Source of the DNA: a virus
DNA length: 64,000 bases
Direction: 5' to 3' (one strand)
Virus record (IMG/VR): IMGVR_UViG_3300023179_000098
Coordinates: 1 to 64,000 of that record
The position numbers and the translations under genes were made by a program. The notes beneath the pieces are model-generated. The model did no database searches, was not told the DNA's origin, and worked only from the letters and a program-made list of their open reading frames with translations. Positions 15,401 to 25,000 of this stretch are shown one piece after another (within the stretch, counting starts at the first letter, position 1; each line of letters opens with the position of its first letter).

Positions 15401-17591
15401 AGGAGAGATGAGAACTGTAGATGCTATGGCTAGTGGTAAAGGATTAACTTCTAAATCTGGTGAACTAGACATGCTTTATCAAAGTAGAGATAGAACTCAA
15501 AAAGCTGTAAAAGCTCTTTCTAGTAACTTAAGTGCTCAAGAGATGCAAGGCTTACTAACCACATATCCAGAATTAAGCGATGCTTTTAACAGAAAACTAA
15601 AACAAGTAGAAGCACAAGCTAAAGCTAGTGCTGATCAAGCAAAAGTTGATGCAAAAACTGCTGTAGAAATTATTAAAGTAAAAGCAGAAGAAGCTAGAGC
15701 AGATATTGCATTTGAGTTAGAAAAAACTAGTAGAATTATTTCACAAATAGGTAGTGATACTCCAGAAAAATTACAAGCACAAATTGATTTTTCTAAAGAT
15801 CAGTTAGCAAAAAATTTAAAAATTCTAGAAAATAAACGAAAAGAATTTTTAGATCAAGTTGATGTTGCTCAAGGATTAACAAAAGCAGATCAAACGGAGA
15901 CAAAAAATAAAATTAACTTAGAGTATGATAGGCTAAAATTTTTAGAAGAAGATAAAAATTTTAGTGAAAATTTAAATAGATTATCTCAACAAAGAGTAAT
16001 GTCTACAAAAGAAACTAATGACTTACTTATAAAAAGATTAGAGTTACAAAAACAACTAATACGTGGAGACTCATTAGAAGCATTTGATCAATTAGCTGCT
16101 AAAAATAAAGAAATATTAAGATTACAACAAGAAATGGAACTAGTAGATGCACAGGAAGCTAGTATAAAATCAACAGCTCTTCTAGCAAAATTTCGAAAAG
16201 ACAATGAAAAAGAATTAGCTAATGAGTATTATGTAGATCCAGAAAAAGTAGCACAATTAAAAAGTTTAACAGCTAACGTCACATCTGATGAAAGACGTGT
16301 TAGAAACTTAATGTCTATACAAGGATTAACAAGAGAAGTTGCAGAAGATGGAGAAAGATATGAGCGCACTACTAAATTAATAGCTATTAATGAAGCTCAA
16401 CTTCAAGCACAGTCACAATCTAGAATTATGGTTGAAGAAAGAAATTTTGCAATTAAAGAACAAGAGCTAAGATTAGAAGAAACCAGCTTAGGCATTCAAG
16501 GTCAATTAGGCACTTTAGTAGGAGACGAACTAAAATTAGCTGAAATGAGTTTACAATTTCGCAGAATAGACCTACAGCTAATGTTAGATCAAAAACGAGC
16601 ACTTGAAAATTTAGCTACAGCACAGCGTGCACTAAAAGAAGCCGAACGTCAAGCAGGAACAACACAGGATGAACTTGGGATTGAAATGCCTAATACTACT
16701 GCAGGGGTAATTAAAGCTCAAAGTGATGTTACTCAGGCAGAAAATACTATTAAAAATCTTGGTGAAACAGCAGAAAGAACAAAAGATCAATTGCGAGCAG
16801 CATTTGTACCAGACTTTATTACAAAATTTAGTGAAACTTGGAATAGTGCATTCGATAAAATGACTGATGCATTTATGAATTTTATAAAAACTGGAAAACT
16901 TAATTTTAAAGATTTAACACTATCAATTCTACAAGATTTTACTAAAATGTTGCTTCAAATGGCTATTAAACAAGCTGCAGCTGCTACATTAAAAGCGGCA
17001 TTAGCATTTCTGGGCTTTCCAATGCCATTTGCCAAAGGCGGTACATTTGGAGAAGGTACAAGTACTGGTGGAAGTTCTTTTAATAGCTATGTAGATGCAG
17101 GTGGTTTTGCTAAAGGCGGTATGTTTGGTTCAAATATGCAAGCATATGCTATGGGAGGTGCTTTCGGTAAGGGAATGGAAGCCTATGGAAAAGGAGGAGC
17201 TTTTAGTTTACCTGGATATGCAAAAGGCGGAGCATTTACAAATAATATAGTTGAAGCACCTACAGTTTTTAAATTTGCAAAAGGTGGTGCTCCAGATAAC
17301 TTAGGAGTTATGGGAGAAGCAGGACCAGAAGCAATAATGCCATTAAAACGTATGAGTAATGGCAATTTAGGTGTAGAAGGTGGTGGTAGTGGAACAACAG
17401 TAGATATTAAAATAAATAATTATACTGGTCAACAAGCAACCACAAAAGAAACAACAGATAGTAGAGGAAATCGCAGTATACAAGTAACTATTGGAGATAT
17501 GTTAAGCGGAGAAGTAGCTAGAAATAATAGCAATATGCAAAATTCAATAGGTAGCACATTTGGTGTACGACCCCAGTTAATTAAGAGGTAA
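12465..17591 (+). CDS. tail tape measure protein
   Basis: A 1708-residue protein that sets tail length and occupies the tube lumen. It is largely helical and coiled coil (for example residues 340-440 and 890-1280), with hydrophobic segments near 298-323 (TGLITAAIGLFALKIVGK) and 505-545 that could enter the host membrane. The C-terminal part is lambda-gpH-like: FITKFSETWNSAFDKM, TGKLNFKDLTLSILQDF, and a Gly-rich repeat AKGGAFGKG/AKGGMFG ending with VMGEAGPEAIMPLKR. At roughly 1.5 angstrom per residue the tail would be about 250 nm, long for a siphovirus. It has its own promoter and starts after GGAGTAGG. Confidence 0.96.
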   Translation: MAGNTIDYNINVSDNGSIDKLTNKAKEFRGEVTRLQNIAGTGTKSGDQAMRRSTAAPGGSNLEDYTTAGGVTGRRGAGARDFAAESKGVGGLVRLYAEWAANIYAVTAAFSALQGAMQTEIMIRGMQQLGAATGTSLVGMTKEFVAATDGMVSFREAAEAVTKVTTSGMGKQQVLDIATVAKGASQALGLSMTDAVSRLSRGITKLEPELLDELGLFTKLDKAVSDYARSVGKSEGQLTDFERRQAFANAVLEEGKKKFSEIAQAGNPYDQLLANLKNVATDILNVVNTIVGPIAKLLADNTGLITAAIGLFALKIVGKVFPVLSDYRDKLDTIAKETKDRAAKIATAAEERQVFGKTGLEAKAGIPQATEALKAAKAREDAAREELNLTNKQNMSLADRTIKEQKINSLIKDRIAAEVALKEAGEKVDKLSSSPSTWSPTAAMQRQRAKDEAGRAARTGIVADVSRKFETKGVRESFASLGDQVKENAAVLGGWGRATTRAAGTLAILGQAISQVGSFIFSKLLGPISAIITVYEILNALFDSNAKEMRKLNDSLDQLSDATKTALDTNEKFKNSMSIDAVLAYANTLKGLDENIQNVVKSFKDTKKAEGWWNTVINVLKDITPGFDSVEEATSEGLGKALSAGLNNIKSEPLKQQLTQKYKDILKIDSKTPLTAKTMEDALNKLDGFGKKSAAEYQKALDDLSIAQSEANKQVQEYALYLRGLTDAGDLATKSTQSFMNSLKDSSPMGQMLQNNIKYLTQLNSALSSSDFKSQAAAMDAISRVDFAGTFGAGAVEAARLSDEFQEQKPLIDAVNASLQDQKKTLEELQQGRKNEWYQFGPETKEGAAERKAKIAETQSVIDAQERIINQFETRFREMAKRITEITGQAASQMAEIALNKHRIELAKIKNDLERFGLGLVPVKTESNLRAQAQLEKQSIRLEAQLVNSQNDLANSLDRLRIEIELQRTEDKIRALEAKGEMRTVDAMASGKGLTSKSGELDMLYQSRDRTQKAVKALSSNLSAQEMQGLLTTYPELSDAFNRKLKQVEAQAKASADQAKVDAKTAVEIIKVKAEEARADIAFELEKTSRIISQIGSDTPEKLQAQIDFSKDQLAKNLKILENKRKEFLDQVDVAQGLTKADQTETKNKINLEYDRLKFLEEDKNFSENLNRLSQQRVMSTKETNDLLIKRLELQKQLIRGDSLEAFDQLAAKNKEILRLQQEMELVDAQEASIKSTALLAKFRKDNEKELANEYYVDPEKVAQLKSLTANVTSDERRVRNLMSIQGLTREVAEDGERYERTTKLIAINEAQLQAQSQSRIMVEERNFAIKEQELRLEETSLGIQGQLGTLVGDELKLAEMSLQFRRIDLQLMLDQKRALENLATAQRALKEAERQAGTTQDELGIEMPNTTAGVIKAQSDVTQAENTIKNLGETAERTKDQLRAAFVPDFITKFSETWNSAFDKMTDAFMNFIKTGKLNFKDLTLSILQDFTKMLLQMAIKQAAAATLKAALAFLGFPMPFAKGGTFGEGTSTGGSSFNSYVDAGGFAKGGMFGSNMQAYAMGGAFGKGMEAYGKGGAFSLPGYAKGGAFTNNIVEAPTVFKFAKGGAPDNLGVMGEAGPEAIMPLKRMSNGNLGVEGGGSGTTVDIKINNYTGQQATTKETTDSRGNRSIQVTIGDMLSGEVARNNSNMQNSIGSTFGVRPQLIKR

Positions 17592-17595
17592 TAAT

Positions 17596-18399
17596 ATGCC
17601 AGGAGCAGTTTATAGCTGGCCTTTGGAACTACCTACTTGGCCACAAGTAGGTTTCCAAGAAGATATAAGAATGAAAATTCTTAGAACTCCTATGGACAAA
17701 GGCATATCAAAATTACGTACTGATGGAGTTGTTCATACAACACTAAAAGCCACATATTTCTTAGAAGACTATCAAGTATTAGAATTAGAAAATTTTATCT
17801 ATAATGAAATAAAAGGTACTCTTAGATTTAGTTGGGCCCATCCAAGAACTTTTCAAAATGTAGAAGCTAGAATTATTCCTAATAATGGTAAAAGTTATAT
17901 TGATATAGGTTATAAATTAGACAAATACTTTACTACTTCTATTAGCTTACAAGTTATGCCAGAGTTTACTAATGCTGATGCAAATAACTCAGTATTTGGT
18001 CAAGCAAGTAGTCCTCCATATACATGGCCTAATACTTTGCCAGCTTTACCATTACGTGGTTATAGTGAAACAGGCAATTTAAATATTACTAGAACCGAAG
18101 ATGGAATGAAACAACGTAGATTAGGCGAATTTCCAGGAACTTTAGATTTAAGCTATACTTTAACGGGTACACAAGTAGATACTTTAATAAATTTTTTAAC
18201 TGTTACTTTAAAAGGAACTAGAAGATTTAACTTTGTTCATCCAAGAACTGGAGAAACAGAACAAGTTAGGGTAGTGGATAATGGCGGAAGTATATGCAGT
18301 ATTACTCATGTAGGTACTGGATCAGGCAGTACTAATATTACACATTTAAAAAATACTAGTTACTATACAGTTGGTTTAAATTTAGAGATTATAAGATGA
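17596..18399 (+). CDS. minor tail protein, duplicated gpM-like domains
   Basis: A 267-residue protein made of two related halves of about 130 residues. Both open with YxWP and P-rich text (YSWPLELPTWPQVGFQED and YTWPNTLPALPLRGYSET). They continue with a KxR motif (ISKLRTDG and MKQRRLGE) and then an F-x-H-P-R-T strand (FSWAHPRTFQ and FNFVHPRTGE). Each half matches the layout of lambda gpM-type distal tail proteins (FGDGYEQR-like loop, then FxWxxP), which form a ring at the tail tip. The tandem duplication is odd, since lambda gpM is a single domain. An AAGAGG site precedes the ATG and the end overlaps the next gene as ATGA. Confidence 0.75.
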   Translation: MPGAVYSWPLELPTWPQVGFQEDIRMKILRTPMDKGISKLRTDGVVHTTLKATYFLEDYQVLELENFIYNEIKGTLRFSWAHPRTFQNVEARIIPNNGKSYIDIGYKLDKYFTTSISLQVMPEFTNADANNSVFGQASSPPYTWPNTLPALPLRGYSETGNLNITRTEDGMKQRRLGEFPGTLDLSYTLTGTQVDTLINFLTVTLKGTRRFNFVHPRTGETEQVRVVDNGGSICSITHVGTGSGSTNITHLKNTSYYTVGLNLEIIR

Positions 18400-19007
18400 G
18401 TAGATTAAATTCATTAAGTGCAGCAGCTATAAAAGCACTATATTCTGCCGATGCAGATGATACTTTAATAGTTCTAATTACAATATATGATCCTAGTGAT
18501 GATACAGAACCAGTTGTTAGATTAGCAGATAATTATACTACTTATTTTAATGCTCCAGCAATCATAGGTAATACAAATGTAAATAGAATAGTTTCCGCTC
18601 CCGTAGGAGCAGCAGCTTTTCCACCTATAGAATTAGAAACAGACGGTGAAGATATAATTTATGGTGTAATAGGTCCTGGTAGTGAAAAGTATATATTCTT
18701 ACCATTAACTATTACACTACCAGACGAAACTGCAGGCCAAAGTCCAAAATGTGTTTTAACTCTATATGATGTAGCAGGATATTTAACTCCACTAATTCGT
18801 GAAGTTTATGGTCCCCCACTAGTAAAATTACAATTAGTATTAGCTAGTAATCCTTCCCAAGTAGAAATTACTTTTACAGATTTTTTTCTTACAAATATAA
18901 CATATACCAGAGAATCTATACAAGCAGAATTAAATATGATAAACTTGGATAGAGAACCATTTCCTCAACATCAATTTACACCAGCTTATTTTCCAGGACT
19001 ATTCTAA
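18396..19007 (+). CDS. minor tail protein, gpL-like (DUF1833 type)
   Basis: A 203-residue protein between the M-like gene and the NlpC/P60-I-J gene, the position of lambda gpL. It is mostly beta strand: LIVLITIYDPSDD, VRLADNYTTYFNAP, FPPIELETDGEDI, then KCVLTLYDVAGYLTPLI. The order of a strand pair with polar turns, followed by LPLTITLPDET, looks like the DUF1833 family that regularly precedes P60 peptidases in phage tail modules. I assign it to the tail tip. No Cys cluster is present, so it lacks the iron-sulphur site of lambda gpL. It overlaps both neighbours. Confidence 0.68.
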   Translation: MSRLNSLSAAAIKALYSADADDTLIVLITIYDPSDDTEPVVRLADNYTTYFNAPAIIGNTNVNRIVSAPVGAAAFPPIELETDGEDIIYGVIGPGSEKYIFLPLTITLPDETAGQSPKCVLTLYDVAGYLTPLIREVYGPPLVKLQLVLASNPSQVEITFTDFFLTNITYTRESIQAELNMINLDREPFPQHQFTPAYFPGLF

Positions 19008-22000
19008 TGTGGGCAAATAAATATATCGGAATACCTTATAAAGATGGCGGCAGAGATATTGACGGCTTAGATTGCTGGGGATTAGTTCGTCTTGTTTATA
19101 AAAATGAATATAATATAGACTTACCAAGTTTTAATAATGAGTATATTATAACTGATAGAGAGCGTGTAAACGAACTATTTAGTCAATATAGAGAAGGTTG
19201 GGCTATAGAAGATAGTCCTAAAGAAGGAAATGTAGTATTACTACGTTTATTTGGTGAAGAATCTCATGTTGGTGTTTTAATTAATAGTAAACAATTCTTA
19301 CATGTAAATCATAAAACACCAGCAGCTATAGATAGTCTAGACAGTATTCGTTGGCGTAATAGAATTGTTGCTTTTGGTAGTTATAAACCAGAGAATCAAG
19401 TTATATTAAATGGTAGACCACATCCTCTTAAAACTCAAAATTTTTCTTTACCAATAAATCCTGGTACTAAATTAATAGAATTAGTTAAGATAATTAGTCA
19501 AAAATATAATGTATCAAAAGAATTATTACAAAATTTATTAATTATAGTAAATGGACGTATAATTGATAAAAATAACTGGGAATACTACTCTGTTCAAATG
19601 GGCGACAGAATAGAATATAGAGCACTTCCACAAGGTGCTGTTGCTAGAGCATTTGCATTTATTGCTTTAATAATTATAGCACCTTATTTAGCTGGAGTAC
19701 TTCAATACGCCGGATTAGCTATGGCTGGTAGTGGTCTTGGACTTGGTGCTGCTCTTGGTGCTGGTGTAACTGCTATGGCAACAGGATTTGCTGCATATGG
19801 TTTTGTAGGTTATGCTTTAATGGGAGGCATATTACTTGCTGGTAGTTATTTAATTAATGCTATAGCTCCAGTAAGACCCCCAGCTGAGGCAAAAGATCCA
19901 GGTCAAGCCGAACAGCAGATGATTGCTACGGGAGTACAAAATCAGCAATTAAGGTATGAAACAATACCTATTGTACTTGGTAAAATGAGAATTACTCCTC
20001 CATTAGGTGCTCAAAATTTTATTACCTATCAATCAGAAATTGATACTTATTTAAGTTTATTTTTATGTTGGGGATATGGACCGCTAGTATTAAATACAAA
20101 TACTCTTAGAATAGGTAATATTTCAATAGATAATTACACAATAGATGCTATAGAACATTTAGATATTAAAATTAATGACTATGATTCAACAGTATCTCCT
20201 CCAATTGGAGGAGGAACATATTATACTAGTAATGGCGATCAAACACGTTTTGACACTATATATGGTAATGACATTGTACAAGTATTTAAAAATTCAGAAA
20301 TCATAAACTTAGGCCATCCGGATTCTCCTGCAATAACAACTTCTGCTGTTGCTCCAACAATTGAAGTTGCTATTCCATCACTTGGTAGCACTGATACGCC
20401 ATATAATAGTATAGAAATTGCATATCATTTTCCACAAGGTATGCGTAAAATTAAAGCTAAAGGTGAAAATGCTGGAGAAGATTACTCAGTAGATAGTCAA
20501 GGACCACTAGTACGTACTGAAATTAAATATGGAAGTAGTGGTACATGGACTCTTCTTTCTGAGGAACAGTTTGGTAATATTGGTAAAAAGAAAGATGCTT
20601 TTACACTGACAAGAACTTATACAGTTAATACTAGGGATAGTATTACTATAAGAGTACAAAGATTAACTGGTGGAGCAAGTGATCCACCTAATCCTGGTGA
20701 TACCTCTTTTGCAACATTGACAGCTGCATCAGGACAATGTGTAAATGTTGAAGATTATGAAGGTACTGAGACATATGATGCTGGAGAGGGGATAGCATAT
20801 TCTTTTTTTAGATGGATGCAGAGAGATGTAGTAAGAGCGGAAACTAATCAACAAGCTTGTATAGCTGCTGGAGGAGTTTGGCGTACAAATTATGATAGTG
20901 ACAATGAAAAAGCTAAAGAATGGCGGTATGCTACACAAGTAAATTTACTTAGTTTAACAGGAAGACGTCAAGCTAAAGCTTTTAATGCTCCTTTAAATAC
21001 TAATATATCTAGAACAGCAATTAGATTAAAAAGTAGTAGAGAAATAAATGGGCAATTAGAAGGAATAAATGCAGTAGTTCAAACTGTAGCAAGAATATGG
21101 AATGGAACAGATTGGAATACTTTAGCAGGTACAAGTAATCCAGCTAGTTTATTTATTCATGTATTAATGAGTCCAGCAAATCCCAGAAAAATATCTTCTG
21201 CTGAAATGGCTAACAGAATTAACTTAGCTGAATTAGGCGATTGGTACACATATTGCGAAACACATAACCCAAAATTTACATATAATGCACTAGTAAATGG
21301 AAAAACAAGCGTACTAGATGTTCTAAAAGATATTTGTGCAGCTGGTAGGGCAAGCCCTACACAAATTGATGGAAAGTGGACAGTTACTATAGATAGAGTA
21401 AAACCAAATATTATACAATATTTTAGTCCACATAATAGTTGGAACTTTGAAAGTACTAGAAATTTAAATAAAGTACCAGATGGTTTACGTATTACCTTTA
21501 ATGATGAAGCTAGTGATTATCAGCAATCTGAACATATAATATTTAAATCTGGAAAAAATAGAAATAATAGTGAGTTATATGAAACAATAAGTTTACCTGG
21601 TATTACAAATAGTAGTTTAGTAGAAGATCATGCTAGATGGCATATTGCTCAAGCTATATTACGCAGAGAAATTTATAGTTTAAATACAGATATGGAATAC
21701 TTAGTGTGTAATCGTGGCGATAGAGTAACTGTAGCTCATGATGTACCTATGTGGGGTTTAGGAAGCGGCAGAGTAAAAAATGTATTATCTAATACTTTAT
21801 TAGAAATAGATGATCCAGTATTAATAGACCCTACTATTAATTATATAATTAGAGTAAGAAATTCTACACAAACACCTTCAACAATAACTGGTTCAGCAGG
21901 TCCAGCAGGTTTAGAATCAACTATTAAAAAATCTGGATTTGTGTATAGTGCTGCTAATAGGGATATAGCAGGAGTAGTTACGCTTACAATATCTAGCATA

Positions 22001-25000
22001 GATCCTAATCCATTTAGTGTTGATGATCTATTAAGTGTTAGTGGAAGTTTAGGTGGTAATATTAGAGTAAGCGAAATAGGTGTTGGATTTATTAAATATG
22101 AAACTACTACTTATACTGTAGCTACTAGTGCTGGTGGTACTATAGCTCTTGCAAAAGGTTTATTTAAAAAACTAACGCTTGATACAGCTATATCAAATAT
22201 AGCACAAACAGATCTATTTTTAATCGGTAATACTACACAAAAAACAAATGATTTAATAGTATTAGGTATAGAAACAACCAGTGGAAAAACAGCAAAAATA
22301 GCTTTTACTGATTATGCTTCAAATATTTTTACTGACTATAAAAATGAAACAGAAGCTTTAATATTTAACACTAATATTACTCTTCCACCAGGTTTATCAG
22401 GTTTTGAATTAAAAGATAAACCAACTGTAACAGAAGTTATAAGTGATGATAGAGTATCTATTTTACTTGCAAATAATATATGGAAATATAAGCTAAGAAT
22501 AGTTTATAGTAATTTTATTTTAAGTGATAATACAACTACTAGTCATACAGGCTCTAGTTCTAGAGCTATAATACAATATGTAGAGTGTGAATATGCTACA
22601 GTAGGTACTGCATCTAATGAAAGATCTATAAGAGTTCCTTATGAACAATTAGTTGTAGATATTGATGATGTTCAAATAGGAGAAGAATATAAAGCTAGAC
22701 TTCGTTATATTACTAGAAACGGTGTTGCTGGTCCATGGACTTCTGTAATTACTGCTACTACATTTCCACAAATGAAAATTGTTGGCAGAGATACTAACTA
22801 TGGAGAAATTGATGAATTAGTAGTTAATCATGATGGTAGATATTTAGAAATTACTCCAGTTACTGTTCCTACTCCTAAAGATTTTAGACATTATGAAGTA
22901 AGAGTTTGGAAAAATTCATTACCAGGTACTACTAGCGGAGATTTTTGGGATGATACTACTTTTGAAGGAACTTTAACAGCAGGAACTAATACTATATCTG
23001 TATCTAGTGGAAATACTGCTTTATTAAGAGTTGGAAAAATTCCTCAAAAAATTAGAGGAACAGGAAGTTTTGATACAACAGCTACAGTTACTGGCGTAAC
23101 TTCTACTACTGTAACTATGAGCAGTAATAATTCAATTACTGGAACAATTGTATTTACCTTAGATAAAGGAGTAATGGGACTAGGTACAAGTACTGGTACA
23201 TATAAGCAAGATTTAATTAATTTTGATCGACCCAGATTAAATCAAGCAGGTGTAAAATATAGAATAAATTCAAGAATAGTATCTACTACTAATACTTATA
23301 GTAAATATTCTGGAATCAATAATATAGTTTTAGGCAATATAGCACCAGGACCAAGTACAGTAAAACCTGAAATAGGTTCCTATTCCTTAGAGATTACAAA
23401 TCCAACACAAGGATTAATTAGACGTAGTGATGCAGCAGGTATGCGAGTTTATATGAGTGATCAATCTGGATTTACTCCAAATAATGATTACGCAGAATTA
23501 GTAGGTAGTATTAGTGGAACTACTTTAACGGTAACTAATGTAACTAGCGGCAGATTAGCTCCTGGAGCTGTACTACAAGGTGCAGGAATAGGCCCAAGAT
23601 ATTCTGGATATACTGGAACTATAGTATTACAAACCTCTAATAATGTTAGTACTGGCACTTTAGTAACAACTACCTCCAGAATAATATTAATTACAGGCTT
23701 AAATACTGTAAATAATTTAAGACCAGGACAATATATTGAATTAAATACTCCTAGTACAGGTAGTTTTGGTACAGTTTCAGGATCTCCAGCACTAGCAATA
23801 ATAGATACAATAGATAGCTCTTCTCAAATAAGTGTTCGTACACAAACAAATAATAATAGTGCACTAAGTGTTGCAATAACTCCACCAACAGTCGGAGCAA
23901 TAACTTTTAGTATATCTTCAGGTATAGCTAGTTTTTCTGATATATCTGTCAGTATATTAAGCGGTCCAATTCTTACAACTGGTGGCTCAGGAACTTATAC
24001 TGTTAGTGTAGCACAAACTGTACCAGCAGGTACAGTTATAAAAGCTTTTTCTAATAGAGTATATGATGGAGAAAGTTTTACAGCAAATATTTCTAATGTA
24101 TATCCTGAAAAAAAGTTTTATTATAGACATGCTGTATTAAGTTTATTAGCAAAAACACCTAGTCCTGTATATTTAGAAGATTATTACTATAGTGATGAAA
24201 AAGAAATTACAGTTTATAGTTCAGAGGCGACAGTAGTAGATAATATACCTCCACCAACTCCTACTGGCATTACAGTAGAAGCAGGAATGACAAATATTTT
24301 TATTAAATTTGAAAGCAGACCCTACTATAATTTAAGTAGGAATACTGATGATTTAGTAAATAGTAGTTCTTCACATAAAGCAACTGTAATGTATATGGTT
24401 CCAAATAGAAATACTTCAGATGTGATGACATTTGAGAATATTATTGCTACTGGTACTGCAGAAGTACATTACTTATCTGGTGAGCAAGAATATTTTACAA
24501 GTATTCCAGCTCAGCCAGGTACTATTTATTATATTTGGTTTAAAAACCAAAGCAAAGCCGGTATATTTAGTATAGGAGCATTAGGACCGTTTATTGTAGA
24601 AACTGGTATTGATATAGAAAAATTACTTCATTCTTTGACCGGTAAATTAACAGCGGGCCAGTTATACGGTCTATTAGGTAGTCGTATAAATGAAATAGAT
24701 AGAGGTGATAGTCCAATAGCTACAAAAGTAGACCAATTAGAAGGACAATATACTGTTAAAATAGATAATAGTGGAAATGTTGCCGGATATGGCTTATCTA
24801 GTACTGGTACTGGTCTTAATCATGCCGAAAGTCAATTTGGAGTTCGCGCCGATTATTTTTGGGTTGCTCCAGTAAGTCACGTTAGTGATACTGAGCCTGC
24901 AGCTAGCGATAGATATAAAGGATATGTTTGGGTTGATACTTCTGCTGGTAGTGTTGATAAAGTCGGTGCAATAACTGGAACTAATTTTTATGTTAATACA

